The translations under genes were made by a program, and so were the position numbers. From Agromyces tardus (GTDB taxonomy: Bacteria > Actinomycetota > Actinomycetes > Actinomycetales > Microbacteriaceae), in the NCBI RefSeq assembly GCF_003710805.1, contig NZ_RHHB01000005.1, forward strand, positions 62,001 through 126,000: a stretch of DNA of 64,000 bases. The letters are read 5' to 3'. A model generated the notes under the pieces. It saw only the letters and a list, made by a program, of their open reading frames with translations. It ran no database searches and had not been told where the DNA came from. Of this stretch, positions 1 to 9,177 are shown piece after piece. Every line of letters starts with the position of its first letter. Positions within the stretch are counted from its first letter, which is position 1.

Positions 1-1256
1 GTCCAGAGGATGCCGCGCGACTCGAGCAACTCGATCACGGACTCCTCCGACGGCGACTCGGGCCGCCACCAGTTGCCGAGGTCGTTGATGACGTGCTTGA
101 TCGTCTCCATGGCGTCGGACTTGGTGTGGCCGATGAGGCCCACCGGGCCGCGCTTGATCCAGCCCGTGGCGTACACGCCGTACATCTGGCGCGTGTCGCC
201 CGACTCCTTGTCGCGGATGAGCACCTGGCCCTCGTGGTTCGGGATGACGCCGAACTTCTTGTCGAACGGGATGCCCGGCAGCGGCGAGCCGAAGTAGCCC
301 ACCGCGCGGTAGACCGCCTGCACGGGCAGCTCGCGGATCTCGCCGGTGCCGACGACGCCGCCCTCGCCGTCGGGCGCGGTGCGCTCCCAGCGGATCGCCC
401 CCACCTTGCCGGTTCCGTCGTCGACGATCTCGAGCGGCTTCGCGAAGAAGTGCAGGTGCAGGCGCCGCGACGCCTGGCCGACCTCGCGCTTGCGCCACTG
501 CTGCAGCACCTTGTCGATGACGAAGACCTGCTTGTTGCCCGACACGGCGGCGCGCGCGGCGTCGTCGTAGTCGAAGTCCTCGTCGTAGACGATCATGTCG
601 ACGTCGCGCAGCTCGCCGAGCTCGCGCAGCTCGAGGGGCGTGAACTTCACGGAGGTCGGGCCGCGACGGCCGAATACGTGCACGTCGGTGACGGGCGAGG
701 CGGCGAGCCCCTCGGCGACGTTCGCCGGGATCTCGGTGCTCATGAGGTCTTCCACGTGCTTGGCGAGGATGCGGGACACGTCGAGCGCCACGTTGCCGTT
801 GCCGATGACCGCGACCTCCTTGGCCGTGAGCGGCCACGTGCGCGGGAAGTCGGGGTGCCCGTCGAACCAGCTCACGAACTCCGCGGCGCCGTACGACCCG
901 TCGAGGTCGGCGCCCGGGATGTTCAGCGACGCATCGCGCACCGCACCCGTGGCGAAGATCACCGCGTTGTAGTGCTTCTTCAGGTCGTCGAGGCTGATGT
1001 CCTCGCCGAAGCGCACGTTCCCGAAGATGCGGATGTCGCCGCGGTCGAGCACCTCTCGCAGGGCGGTGATGATGCCCTTGATGCGGGGGTGGTCGGGCGC
1101 GACGCCGTAGCGCACGAGTCCGTAGGGGGCGGGGAGGTGATCGAACAGGTCGATCGACACGTCGAAGTTCCGCTCCGCCTTGAGCAGGATGTCGGCGGCG
1201 TAGATTCCGGCCGGCCCGGCGCCCACGATGGCCAGGCGCAACTTGTTCCTCGTCAC
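1..1256 (-). CDS. Ferredoxin-NADP(+) reductase, FprA type (3' end outside window)
   Basis: FAD- and NADPH-binding reductase of the adrenodoxin reductase/FprA family, passing electrons between NADPH and ferredoxin in the cytoplasm. The N-terminus carries the FAD-binding GAGPAG motif at about residues 12-17, followed by the family signature APYGLVRYGVAPDHP, and the NADP-binding GNGNVALDV motif lies about a third of the way in. The protein reads open to the window edge (418 residues seen); family members run to about 450-460, so some 35 C-terminal residues are missing. The GTG start at 1256 is chosen because AGGAGG (1266-1271) lies 9 nt upstream and because no long N-terminal extension precedes the FAD motif. 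It lies upstream of nothing else on this strand; the prenyl synthase gene begins a separate unit. Confidence 0.93.
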   Translation of the reverse strand, partial: MTRNKLRLAIVGAGPAGIYAADILLKAERNFDVSIDLFDHLPAPYGLVRYGVAPDHPRIKGIITALREVLDRGDIRIFGNVRFGEDISLDDLKKHYNAVIFATGAVRDASLNIPGADLDGSYGAAEFVSWFDGHPDFPRTWPLTAKEVAVIGNGNVALDVSRILAKHVEDLMSTEIPANVAEGLAASPVTDVHVFGRRGPTSVKFTPLELRELGELRDVDMIVYDEDFDYDDAARAAVSGNKQVFVIDKVLQQWRKREVGQASRRLHLHFFAKPLEIVDDGTGKVGAIRWERTAPDGEGGVVGTGEIRELPVQAVYRAVGYFGSPLPGIPFDKKFGVIPNHEGQVLIRDKESGDTRQMYGVYATGWIKRGPVGLIGHTKSDAMETIKHVINDLGNWWRPESPSEESVIELLESRGILW

Positions 1257-1290
1257 CAGCAACGTCCTCCTGTAGTCGAATCGAACGCGT

Positions 1291-2406
1291 TCAACTCGAA
1301 CGCTCCACGATGGTGTCGGCGAAGCGGGTCAGTGCCTTCTTCACGCTGCCCTCGGGCACCGGCGCGAGCGCGGCGACGGCGTCGCGCGCCCAGCGGTGGG
1401 CCTCAGCGAGCGTAGCGCGCGTCGCCTCGTGCTCGCGAAGCTCGGCGACGACGGCGTCGACGGCCGCGCGCGACGGCACGATGCGCGACGCGAGCGTGTT
1501 CGTGTCGAGCGGGTCGCCGGCATCGGCGGCCGAGGTCGGCAGCACGTCGCGGCGGATCCGCTCGAGCAGCGCGGCCGACGCGGCATCCGTCTTCGCCAGC
1601 TCTTCGAGGCGCAGCAGCGGCAGCGTCACGACGCCCGCGCGCAGGTCGGTGCCCGGGACCTTGCCGGTCTCCTCGGGCTGCGGCGACAGGTCGATGACGT
1701 CGTCGATGAGCTGGAACGCCACGCCGATGCGCTCGCCGAACTCGATGATGGGCGGCTCGAGCGCGGAGTCGGCGTTCGAGAAGATGATGCCCGCCTGCGC
1801 GGCGGCGGCGATGAGCGAACCGGTCTTGTCGGCGAGCACCTGGATGTAGTGCTCGATCGGGTCCTCGTCGTCGCGCGGCCCGACGGTCTCGTTGAGCTGG
1901 CCGAGCACGAGGCGCTCGAAGGTGTTCGCCTGCAGGCGGATCGCCCGCTCGCCGAGCTGCGCCATGAGCTGGCTCGCGCGGGCGAACAGCAGGTCGCCCG
2001 TGAGGATCGCGACGGAGTTGCCCCACACGGTCTGCGCGCTCGGCACGCCGCGCCGGCGCTCGGACTCGTCCATGACGTCGTCGTGGTAGAGCGAGCCGAG
2101 GTGCGTGATCTCGATCGCCTCGGCCGCGGTGACCACGTCGTCGACGGCACCGTCGCCGAGCTGCGCGGTGAGGAGCGTGAGCATGGGGCGCACGCGCTTG
2201 CCGCCTGCCTCGAGCAGGTAGCGGCCCGAGACATCCGCGATGGAATCCGCGAACCGCACCTCGCGGATGAGGCCCGCCTCGACGCGGTCGATGCCGTCGT
2301 CGATGGCCCGCGCCATCGCCCGGTCGGCCGACGAGGCGAAGACGCGTTCGCTGAGGCCCAGATTGGCCGCGAGCGCCGAACCTCGACGCGGATGGCTCGG
2401 ATTCAC
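1291..2406 (-). CDS. Polyprenyl diphosphate synthase (all-trans, class I)
   Basis: Elongates allylic diphosphates with isopentenyl diphosphate to make the long isoprenoid side chain, most likely that of menaquinone, given the surrounding men genes. The protein (371 aa) has both aspartate-rich motifs: HDDVMDES (first, substrate magnesium binding) and FQLIDDVIDLS (second), plus the GGKRVRPM stretch near residue 65. The open frame continues upstream through repeat DNA, but the GTG at 2406 is preferred: TAGACT (2414-2419) lies 7 nt before it, as expected for a leaderless transcript, and the protein then begins at a normal place. Chain length (heptaprenyl, octaprenyl, nonaprenyl) cannot be read from the sequence. 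Confidence 0.9.
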   Translation of the reverse strand: MNPSHPRRGSALAANLGLSERVFASSADRAMARAIDDGIDRVEAGLIREVRFADSIADVSGRYLLEAGGKRVRPMLTLLTAQLGDGAVDDVVTAAEAIEITHLGSLYHDDVMDESERRRGVPSAQTVWGNSVAILTGDLLFARASQLMAQLGERAIRLQANTFERLVLGQLNETVGPRDDEDPIEHYIQVLADKTGSLIAAAAQAGIIFSNADSALEPPIIEFGERIGVAFQLIDDVIDLSPQPEETGKVPGTDLRAGVVTLPLLRLEELAKTDAASAALLERIRRDVLPTSAADAGDPLDTNTLASRIVPSRAAVDAVVAELREHEATRATLAEAHRWARDAVAALAPVPEGSVKKALTRFADTIVERSS

Positions 2407-2413
2407 GTGCCCG

Positions 2414-2419
2414 AGTCTA
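2414..2419 (-). promoter_or_regulatory. -10 box of the prenyl synthase gene
   Basis: TAGACT sits 7 nt upstream of the GTG start at 2406. One of about twenty such start-proximal TANNNT boxes in this window; transcription would begin at or next to the start codon. Confidence 0.6.
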
Positions 2420-2466
2420 TCGAGAGCGAGCCGGGCGGATGCTGCGAGGCTGGTGAATGCGCTCTG

Positions 2467-2720
2467 CCGGTCGAGTAGCGCGAAGCGCGTATCGAGACCC
2501 ACCCGCCGGTCGAGTAGCGCGCAGCGCGTATCGAGACCCACCCGCCGGTCGAGTAGCGCGCAGCGCGTATCGAGACCCACCCGTCGGTCGAGTAGCGCGC
2601 AGCGCGTATCGAGACCCGTCGCGCGTACCCGGGTCTCGATACGGCGCTGGCGCGCCTACTCGACCGGCGGAGCGGCGCGCCTACTCGACCGGCGGAGCGG
2701 CGCGCCTACTCGACCGGCGC
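2467..2720. repeat. REP cluster 1 (four forward units, then inverted units)
   Basis: Four tandem forward units, each with GGTCGAGTAG, a self-complementary core (CGCG-AAG/CAG-CGCG) and TATCGAGACC, are followed by one complete inverted unit (core GGCGC-TGG-CGCGCC) and two inverted half units. The inverted end supplies the stop codon and last residues of menG (TAG at 2708-2706). The whole can fold into a long hairpin. Confidence 0.9.
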
Positions 2721-3428
2721 GGGGGCGGCGGGCTTGCGGCCGCGATGCAGCGCGACGACCCCCATGGTGAGGTTGCGCCACGCGACATCCGTGTAGCCCG
2801 CCTCGCGGATCCACGTCGCGAGGGTGGGCTGGTCGGGCCACGCGCTGATCGACTCGTTGAGGTAGTCGTAGGCGTCGTCGTTCGAGCTCGAGAGCTTCAC
2901 GAGCGGCGGCATCACGTAGCGGCCGTAGAAGTCGTAGCCGGCGCGCACGAACCCGGCGGGCGGGTGCGAGAACTCGCACACGACGAGCCGGCCTCCGGGC
3001 TTGGTGACCCTCAGGAACTCGGCGAGCGCCCGCTTGGGCTCGTTCACGTTGCGCAGGCCGAAGGAGATGGTGACGGCGTCGAACTCGTCGTCGCCGAACG
3101 GCAGCTTCGTGGCATCCGCCTCGACGAAGACCAGGTTGTTGACGTGCGCCTGGCGGCGGCGGCCGACCTCGATCATGCCCGGCGAGAAGTCGGCGGCGAC
3201 CACGCTCGCGCCCGACTTGGCGAGGCTCGCGCTCGAGGTGCCGGTGCCCGCGGCGACGTCGAGGATGCGCTCGCCCGGCTTCGGGTCGACGGCGCGCGTC
3301 GTGGCGACGCGCCAGAGGGGGGCGTTGCCCACCGAGAGCACGTTGTTCGTGCGGTCGTAGCGGGCGGCGACCCGGTCGAACATGGCCGACACCTGCGAGG
3401 GATCCTTGCCGAGGTCTGCGCGCGTCAT
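2706..3428 (-). CDS. menG: Demethylmenaquinone methyltransferase (UbiE/MenG)
   Basis: S-adenosylmethionine-dependent C-methyltransferase for the last step of menaquinone synthesis. The 240-residue protein has the family start (ATG at 3428, MTRADLGKDPSQVSAMFD), the signature YDRTNNVLSVG, the SAM motif DVAAGTGT, and the typical FGLRNV and PGGRL segments. TAGACT (3435-3440) lies 6 nt before the ATG, so the transcript is probably leaderless. Its 3' end is unusual: the final residues Pro-Val-Glu and the TAG stop are read from repeat cluster 1, after a short Ala/Pro tail, so the natural C-terminus seems to have been replaced or extended by the repeat. The fold and catalytic part are intact. Confidence 0.95.
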   Translation of the reverse strand: MTRADLGKDPSQVSAMFDRVAARYDRTNNVLSVGNAPLWRVATTRAVDPKPGERILDVAAGTGTSSASLAKSGASVVAADFSPGMIEVGRRRQAHVNNLVFVEADATKLPFGDDEFDAVTISFGLRNVNEPKRALAEFLRVTKPGGRLVVCEFSHPPAGFVRAGYDFYGRYVMPPLVKLSSSNDDAYDYLNESISAWPDQPTLATWIREAGYTDVAWRNLTMGVVALHRGRKPAAPAPVE

Positions 3429-3434
3429 CCCTCG

Positions 3435-3440
3435 AGTCTA
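3435..3440 (-). promoter_or_regulatory. -10 box of menG
   Basis: TAGACT, 6 nt upstream of the menG ATG. Confidence 0.55.
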
Positions 3441-3652
3441 CGGTCGGGCGCCGGGCGCATCCTGAGCGCTGCCGGGCGGATGCCGCGGGGTCGCCGCCGC
3501 GGCGTCGAGACACCGCCGCGACGCCACGCGCGAGCCCGGGAACCTGAGCGAACGCCGTGCATTTCCATGCACGGGAATGCAATATCCGGCCACCCGGTTG
3601 TCGCACGTGGAGATCGAAGCGGCCCCTGCGCCGCGCGACCGAGAGGAATGAC

Positions 3653-3937
3653 ATGAAGGCAATCTGGAACGGTGCGGTGATCGCGGAGTCCGACGACACG
3701 GTGGTCGTCGAGGGCAACCACTACTTCCCCCGCGAGGCGATCGACGAGCGGTACTTCGCCTCGAGCGACAACCACAGCGTCTGCCACTGGAAGGGCACCG
3801 CGGACTACTTCCACGTCGAGGTCGACGGCAAGCGCAACCCGAACGCGGCCTGGTTCTACCCGACCCCGTCGGCTGCGGCATCCGAGATCAAGGACCACGT
3901 GGCGTTCTGGCGTGGCGTCGAGGTCGTCGAGGCATAG
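3653..3937 (+). CDS. DUF427 family protein
   Basis: Small 94-residue protein matching the DUF427 family: KAIWNGAVIAESDDTVVVEG near the start, then NHYFPREAIDERYF and CHWKGTADYFHVEV, the aromatic/His-rich core of the family. Function of the family is not established. The ATG at 3653 is preceded by GAGAGGA (3641-3647); an upstream in-frame start near 3557 would add an unrelated Arg-rich leader and is rejected. It stands alone between menG (opposite strand) and REP cluster 2. Confidence 0.87.
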   Translation: MKAIWNGAVIAESDDTVVVEGNHYFPREAIDERYFASSDNHSVCHWKGTADYFHVEVDGKRNPNAAWFYPTPSAAASEIKDHVAFWRGVEVVEA

Positions 3938-3946
3938 TCGCCTCCG

Positions 3947-4128
3947 CCGGTCGAGTGGGCGAAGCCCGTATCGAGACCCGCAGGCGCCCGCCCGCCGGTC
4001 GAGTAGGGCGAAGCCCGTATCGAGACCCGCAGGCGCCCGCCCGCCGGTCGAGTAGGGCGAAGCCCGTATCGAGACCCGCAGGCGCCCGCCGGTCGAGTAG
4101 GGCGAAGCCCGTATCGAGACCCGCAGGC
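3947..4128. repeat. REP cluster 2 (four forward units)
   Basis: Four forward units with core GGGC-GAA-GCCC (the first reads GTGGGC), separated by CGCAGGCGC-type linkers. Lies between DUF427 and menF, both on the plus strand. Confidence 0.9.
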
Positions 4129-4154
4129 GCGTCGTCGCTCACGGCCCCCGGTCG

Positions 4155-4160
4155 TAGGCT
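4155..4160 (+). promoter_or_regulatory. -10 box of menF
   Basis: TAGGCT, 6 nt upstream of the GTG start of menF. Confidence 0.55.
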
Positions 4161-4166
4161 GTTCCG

Positions 4167-5522
4167 GTGACCCACACGGATGCCGCGGCGCGGCCGGATT
4201 CCACGGCCCGGCCTGACTCCACCGCCGGGCCCGCCGGTGGCACCAGGCTGCGCGTGCGCACCGTCGCCGTCGACGAGACGGCGCCGCTCGTGCCGAGGCT
4301 CGACCCGCGGCATCCGCTGCTCTGGATGCGACGCGGCGAGGGCATCATCGGCATCGGCGAAGCCCTGCGCATCGAGACGTCGGGCGCGACCCGCATCGAG
4401 GATGCCGCCCGCGCCTGGCGCACCGTCGCCGCTGCCGCCGACGTCGACGACCGCGTAGGCCTGCCGGGCAGCGGCCTCGTCGCGTTCGGCGCGATCGCGT
4501 TCGCCGACGAATCCGCGGCCACGAGCGTGCTCGTCGTGCCCGAGATCGTGCTGGGGCGCCGCGACGGCCGCGCGTGGGTCACCCGCATCGAGCGAGCGGA
4601 TGCCGCATCCGAGCCGCCCGCGCCCGTCGAGCTGCCCGCCCCGGCGCCCAAGCGCGACGTTCCGCGGGTGCGGTTCGACCCCGGATCGGTGCCGCCCGAG
4701 GCGTACACCGCCGCCGTCGAGGAGGCCGTGCGACGCATCGACGCCGGCGAATTCGAGAAGGTCGTGCTCGCACGCGAGCTGCGCGGGCGGTTGCAGGAGG
4801 ACGCCGGCCTGCGCGCCGCGCTCGCGAAGCTCGCCGACGACTACCCCGACACGTGGGTGTTCGCGGTCGACGGGCTCATCGGCGCGAGCCCCGAGACGCT
4901 CGTGCGCGTCGACCACGGCACCGTCTCGGCGCGCGTGCTCGCGGGGACCGCGTCGCGGGGTGCGGACGCGGCATCCGATCGCGCGCAGGCCGCGCGGCTC
5001 GCCGCCTCGCACAAGGACCTCGCCGAGCACGCCCTCGCCGTGGAGAGCGCGGTGCTCACGCTCGCGCCGCACACCGCGCGCCTCGACGCGAGCCCGGAGC
5101 CGTTCACCCTGCAGCTGCCGAACCTGTGGCACCTCGCGACCGACCTCAAGGGCACCCTCGGCGACGGGTCGAGCTCGCTCGAACTGGCGCGGGCGATGCA
5201 CCCGACGGCCGCGGTGGCCGGCACCCCGCGCGACGTGGCGCTGCGTGCGATCGCGGAGCTCGAGGGATTCGACCGGGGCCGCTACGCCGGACCGGTGGGC
5301 TGGGTCGACGCCGACGGCGACGGGGAATGGGCGATCGCCCTGCGCTGCGCGCAGGTCGAGCCCGACGGCACCGTGCACGCGTACGCCGGCTGCGGCATCG
5401 TGCACGACTCGGTGTCGGCTGAGGAGCTCGCCGAGACCGACATGAAGTTCCGCCCGATCGTCGAGGCGTTCGGCGCGCCGCCGCCCTCGCCGCCGGTGCC
5501 GCCGGTCGCGCCGGTCGAGTAG
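4167..5522 (+). CDS. menF: Isochorismate synthase (MenF)
   Basis: Converts chorismate to isochorismate, the entry step of menaquinone synthesis. The C-terminal half is a chorismate-binding domain with FEKVVLARELR, VLAGTASRGAD, MHPTAAVAGTPR, GRYAGPVGW and the catalytic-region segment GEWAIALRCAQ. Length 451 aa, normal for the family; the first 25 residues are low complexity. No pabB/trpE partner is nearby and menD lies 1.4 kb further on, which supports MenF rather than a salicylate or siderophore enzyme. The GTG at 4167 is supported by TAGGCT 6 nt upstream. The last residues (Pro-Pro-Val-Ala-Pro-Val-Glu) run into REP cluster 3, which supplies the TAG stop. Confidence 0.94.
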   Translation: MTHTDAAARPDSTARPDSTAGPAGGTRLRVRTVAVDETAPLVPRLDPRHPLLWMRRGEGIIGIGEALRIETSGATRIEDAARAWRTVAAAADVDDRVGLPGSGLVAFGAIAFADESAATSVLVVPEIVLGRRDGRAWVTRIERADAASEPPAPVELPAPAPKRDVPRVRFDPGSVPPEAYTAAVEEAVRRIDAGEFEKVVLARELRGRLQEDAGLRAALAKLADDYPDTWVFAVDGLIGASPETLVRVDHGTVSARVLAGTASRGADAASDRAQAARLAASHKDLAEHALAVESAVLTLAPHTARLDASPEPFTLQLPNLWHLATDLKGTLGDGSSSLELARAMHPTAAVAGTPRDVALRAIAELEGFDRGRYAGPVGWVDADGDGEWAIALRCAQVEPDGTVHAYAGCGIVHDSVSAEELAETDMKFRPIVEAFGAPPPSPPVPPVAPVE

Positions 5523-5779
5523 GGCGGAGCCCGTATCGAGGCCCACTCTGCGTCGGTCGAGTAGGGCGGAGCCCGTATCGAGGCCCACTCTGCGCCGGTC
5601 GAGTAGGGCGGAGCCCGTATCGAGACCCGTGCCGCCGGGTCTCGATACGGCGCTGGCGCGCCTACTCGACCAGCACAGAGGCGGCGCTGGCGCGCCTCCT
5701 CGACCAGCACAGAGGCGGCGCTGGCGCGCCTACTCGACCAGCACAGGGGCGGCGCTGGCGCGCCTCCTCGACCGGCGGA
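5511..5779. repeat. REP cluster 3 (forward and inverted units)
   Basis: Three forward units (core GGGC-GGA-GCCC) followed by four inverted units (core GGCGC-TGG-CGCGCC), between the convergent menF and ppk2 genes. The first unit contains the menF stop codon. Confidence 0.9.
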
Positions 5780-5781
5780 GG

Positions 5782-6639
5782 TCAGCTGGCGGCGAGCCGC
5801 TTCTTCTCGGCGTCGATGTCGAACGTGGCGATCGGCCAGTCGAGGCGCATCGCATCGAGCGCCTCGATGAGCAGGTGCTGCACCGAGAGTCGCGCGTACC
5901 ACTTGCGGTCGGCGGGGATCACGTACCAGGGCGCGTGCGGAGTCGTGGTGCGCTCGAACGCGACCTGGTAGGCCTCGCGGTACTTGGGCGCGAGCACGCG
6001 CTCGTCGATGTCGCTGGGGTTGAACTTCCAGTGCTTGTCGGGCCGCTTGAGCCGCTTGAGCAGCCGCTGCCGCTGCTCGTCCATGGAGATGTGCAGCATG
6101 ACCTTGATGATGGTCGTGCCGGATGCCGCGAGCTCCGCCTCGAACTCGTTGATCGCGTCGTAGCGGCGCTCGATCTCCTCGGGCGGCGCGAGCTCGCGCA
6201 CCTTCGCGATGAGCACGTCCTCGTAATGGGATCGGTCGAACACGCCGATCATGCCCGCCTCGGGCACCTCCTTGCGGATGCGCCACAGGAAGTCGTGCGC
6301 GAGTTCCTCCTCGGTGGGCTTCTTGAAGGTCGCCACCTGCACGCCCTGCGGATCGACGGCGCTCATGACGTGCTTGACGATGCCGCCCTTGCCGGCGGTG
6401 TCCATCGCCTGCAGCACGAGCAGGAGGCTGCGGGGATCGTCGCCCATCTGGTTGCCGGCGAACAGCTTCTCCTGCAGGTCGGCGAGGATCGCGGCGCCGA
6501 TGCCGAGCGATCCCTCGGCCGCGTCCTTGTCGCCCTCGAACCCGGGCGTGCCGCGCGTGTCGACGTCGTCGAGGACGAAGTCCTGGCGAACCCGCAGCAC
6601 GTCCGACGGATCAGTTGCCCAGTATGTCTCGAGACCCAC
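5782..6639 (-). CDS. Polyphosphate kinase 2 family protein
   Basis: PPK2-family kinase using polyphosphate and nucleotides as phosphate donor/acceptor. The 285-residue protein has the Walker A-like MDTAGKGG, the RSHYEDVL segment (Walker B region: GVFDRSHYEDVL), the lid-module Arg residues around RRYDAINEFE, and DKHWKFNPSD. This set resembles the PPK2 class that phosphorylates AMP or ADP, but the class cannot be fixed by eye. The start is GTG at 6639 with GAAGGGAG 4 nt away; an upstream in-frame ATG at 6708 gives a Gly/Arg-rich leader and no such site. The gene begins 252 bp downstream of the menD stop on the same strand. Confidence 0.9.
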   Translation of the reverse strand: MGLETYWATDPSDVLRVRQDFVLDDVDTRGTPGFEGDKDAAEGSLGIGAAILADLQEKLFAGNQMGDDPRSLLLVLQAMDTAGKGGIVKHVMSAVDPQGVQVATFKKPTEEELAHDFLWRIRKEVPEAGMIGVFDRSHYEDVLIAKVRELAPPEEIERRYDAINEFEAELAASGTTIIKVMLHISMDEQRQRLLKRLKRPDKHWKFNPSDIDERVLAPKYREAYQVAFERTTTPHAPWYVIPADRKWYARLSVQHLLIEALDAMRLDWPIATFDIDAEKKRLAAS

Positions 6640-6891
6640 GGTGCTCCCTTCAGGGCGGCATCCGCGCCGCCTCCCCCATCCTGTCCGACCCCACCCACTC
6701 CGCGTCAACGGCTTGCCGGGCTCCCCGGGGTGTGCCTACCTCGACGACACGTTGACGTTGCTTTCCGGAATCCGGTGGACTCGTTCACAAGTACACGAAT
6801 CCACAAGTGCACCGGACGCGCGGAGCGAAGGACTCGTCCGGCTTGCGCGCAGACGACCGCGAACGGCGGGGTCGAGCGAGGGCCCGGCGGA
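6640..6891. other. Intergenic region between menD and ppk2
   Basis: About 250 bp without a gene. It holds a direct repeat of 11 bp, CACAAGTACAC at 6786-6796 and CACAAGTGCAC at 6802-6812 (one mismatch, period 16), in a locally less GC-rich stretch. This could be a regulator site for ppk2, which is transcribed away from it. No other clear structure seen. Confidence 0.35.
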
Positions 6892-8694
6892 TCAGCGGGC
6901 CAGCGGGACCTCGAGGAGGGTCGGGCCGGTGACCGCGGTGCCGAGGGCATCGTCGAGCTCGCCGCGGGTCGTGGCGCGGCGGTACTCCCACCCGTAGGCG
7001 GCGGCGAGCGAGGCCAGGTCGACCTGCTGCGGGGTGTACTGCACGCGGTCGAAGGCCTCGGCGGGGGCCGAACCGGCTACCTCGAGCGCGTCGAAGATCG
7101 TGCCGCCGCCGTCGTTGCCGACGACGACGAGGATGCGCGGCCGCGTCTCCCCCGCCCCGAGCAGCAGCGATCCGACGTCGTGCAGCAAGGTGAGGTCGCC
7201 GAGGAGCACTCGCGTGGTGCCCACGGAGGGTCGCGTCGCGGCATCCGATTCGGCGGAGCCCGGCATCGGCGTCTGGCTCGCGATCGCGACGCCGAGGGCC
7301 GTGGCGACCGTGCCGTCGATGCCGGCGAGGCCGCGGTTCGCGAGGGCCGTGATGCGGCGGCCCGGCACGACGCGATCGGCGTCGCGGATGAGGCGCGACG
7401 CCCCGAACAGCAGCCGGTCGTGCGGCCAGGTGGCCGACCAGAGCGCCTCGGCGAGCATGCGGCGCGACACGGGCTCCCGCACCCGGGCGAGCTGCCCCTT
7501 CAGGTACTCGCGCTGGGCGGCGAAGTCGGTGACGTGGCCGGTCTCGTCGACGCCGTCGCGCAGGCCTGCGGCCGGGTCGGCGACGGCGGATGCCGCGGCC
7601 ACGAGCTCGCGGCTCGCGAACACCCAGCGGCCCGTCCACGCCCGCTCCTCGGCGGTCGGCGTGCGGGGCTCCGCCCGCACGGCGCGCTCGAAGCGTGCCA
7701 CGCGGTGCCCCGGATCGAACCACTCGATGCCCGACGGCGCGACCGCGATCGCCTCGACGCCGTCGCGCTGCACGAGGGCCGGCACCTCGCGCGACAGCGT
7801 CGGGTGCCCGAATACGACGACCCGCTCGACGAGGTCGCCGAATCCGGGCTCGCGCAGCAGCTCGCGGTACGCGACGACGAGGTTCGGCCCGAAGCGCGCC
7901 CCGCTCGTGACCTCGGCGAGCAGCGGCCACCCGCCCGCGCGTGCGAACTCCTCGGCCTCGGGTCCTGCCCCGGCGCCCGCGACCACGACGGTGCGCGGTC
8001 CGGGCTCGATCACCGCACCGTGGGGTGCGGATGCCTCGGCGGTGCGTTCGAAGCGCGTCGCGGCCGCTGCATCCGCTCGCGGCGCCCCGTCGAAAGCGAC
8101 CGGAGTCGAGAGCGGCTCGCGCAGCTGCAGGTTGACGTGCACGGGGCCCGGTCCCGGATGCGGCACGGGCTCGCCGTCGGCGTCGCGGCCGACGGCGGCG
8201 TCGACAGCGGCGCGAGCGAGTGCCCGCGCGGCATCCGCCTCGCCCGGGCTGCCGACGGGTGCGGAGACGTCGCGCTCGAGGCGCACCGCCCCCGCGAAGA
8301 TGCCCGGCTGCATGGTGGTCTGGTTCGAGCGGATGCCGCGCAGCTCCGCCGGGCGGTCGGCCGTGACGACGATGAGCGGCACGCCCGCGTGATGGGCCTC
8401 GAGCACGGCGGGGTGCAGGTTCGCGACCGCGGTGCCCGACGTCGTGATCACCACGGCCGGACGCCCCGACTCGAGCGCGAGCCCGAGCGCCAGGAACGCG
8501 GCGCCGCGCTCGTCGATGCGCACGTGCAGCCGCACCGCGCCCACCCGTTCGAGCTCGGCCGCGGCGAGCGCGAGCGCCTGCGACCGGGAGCCCGGCGCCA
8601 CGACGAGGTCGGTGACGCCCGCGCGCACGAACTCCGAGAGGAGCGCGACCGAGGTCGTCGTTGCGGGGCTCGCGTCGGTGCGAGCCTCAGGCAT
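6892..8694 (-). CDS. menD: 2-succinyl-5-enolpyruvyl-6-hydroxy-3-cyclohexene-1-carboxylate synthase (MenD)
   Basis: Thiamine-diphosphate enzyme joining isochorismate and 2-oxoglutarate, the second menaquinone step. The 600-residue protein shows the N-terminal ThDP (PYR) domain ([23 protein letters not shown] segment, [13 protein letters not shown]), [14 protein letters not shown], and the C-terminal ThDP (PP) domain with [15 protein letters not shown], where the GDG-N variant binds magnesium. The ATG at 8694 is chosen because it starts 8 nt inside the 3' end of the PLDc_N gene (stop at 8687), indicating translational coupling; a longer frame to 8841 reads antisense-like low-complexity sequence. 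Catalytic residues appear intact. Confidence 0.96.
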   Translation of the reverse strand: MPEARTDASPATTTSVALLSEFVRAGVTDLVVAPGSRSQALALAAAELERVGAVRLHVRIDERGAAFLALGLALESGRPAVVITTSGTAVANLHPAVLEAHHAGVPLIVVTADRPAELRGIRSNQTTMQPGIFAGAVRLERDVSAPVGSPGEADAARALARAAVDAAVGRDADGEPVPHPGPGPVHVNLQLREPLSTPVAFDGAPRADAAAATRFERTAEASAPHGAVIEPGPRTVVVAGAGAGPEAEEFARAGGWPLLAEVTSGARFGPNLVVAYRELLREPGFGDLVERVVVFGHPTLSREVPALVQRDGVEAIAVAPSGIEWFDPGHRVARFERAVRAEPRTPTAEERAWTGRWVFASRELVAAASAVADPAAGLRDGVDETGHVTDFAAQREYLKGQLARVREPVSRRMLAEALWSATWPHDRLLFGASRLIRDADRVVPGRRITALANRGLAGIDGTVATALGVAIASQTPMPGSAESDAATRPSVGTTRVLLGDLTLLHDVGSLLLGAGETRPRILVVVGNDGGGTIFDALEVAGSAPAEAFDRVQYTPQQVDLASLAAAYGWEYRRATTRGELDDALGTAVTGPTLLEVPLAR

Positions 8695-9103
8695 TCGGCC
8701 GGCCCGAGGGTCCGCCGCTCTCGCCGGGGGTCTCTGGGCCGTCGGGGCGACGGCGGTCGGTGCCGAGCGGGTTGTTGTCGTCGGAGTCGAGCTCGGCGAG
8801 CTCCTGCTCGAGGCGGCGGATGCGCTCCTCGTGCTCCACATCGCTGTCGAGGCGGCGCAGGAACTCCATGTCGTCGTCGGGGGCGACCGTGCGCCGCGCG
8901 CCGCGGCTCGCCCGGGCGGCGCTGCCGCGTCCGATGATGAACCAGAGCAGCCCGCCGATGACGGGCACGAAGAGGATGATGACGATCCACCACCCGCGCG
9001 CGAGCCCCCGGATGCGGGTGCGATCGAGGAGTGCGCAGTCGACGATTGCGTACACCGTGAAGACCACGACAGCGACGCCGAGGATCACCCAGACCCGGAC
9101 CAT
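8687..9103 (-). CDS. PLDc_N (phospholipase D nuclease N-terminal domain) membrane protein
   Basis: A 138-residue membrane protein with two transmembrane segments (residues about 4-24 and 37-60, [20 protein letters not shown] and [20 protein letters not shown]) forming the PLDc_N domain, followed by a charged cytoplasmic tail with a predicted coiled coil ([20 protein letters not shown]). There is no catalytic HKD motif, so this is the free-standing membrane domain, whose role is unknown. TAAGAT (9110-9115) 6 nt before the ATG makes it the promoter-proximal gene of a two-gene unit with menD, with which it overlaps by 8 nt. Confidence 0.88.
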   Translation of the reverse strand: MVRVWVILGVAVVVFTVYAIVDCALLDRTRIRGLARGWWIVIILFVPVIGGLLWFIIGRGSAARASRGARRTVAPDDDMEFLRRLDSDVEHEERIRRLEQELAELDSDDNNPLGTDRRRPDGPETPGESGGPSGRPNA

Positions 9104-9109
9104 GGAGCA

Positions 9110-9115
9110 ATCTTA
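9110..9115 (-). promoter_or_regulatory. -10 box of the PLDc_N-menD unit
   Basis: TAAGAT, 6 nt upstream of the PLDc_N gene ATG. Confidence 0.55.
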
Positions 9116-9177
9116 GGCCGGTCTGGTCACAGTCGGCTGGGAGCGGGCACCCAGCCCGCGATGCCTACACTGTCATG

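Noticed and set aside
2467-4128. CRISPR array
   Set aside because: Units are repeated without unique spacers of constant length and lie in many places; no cas genes.
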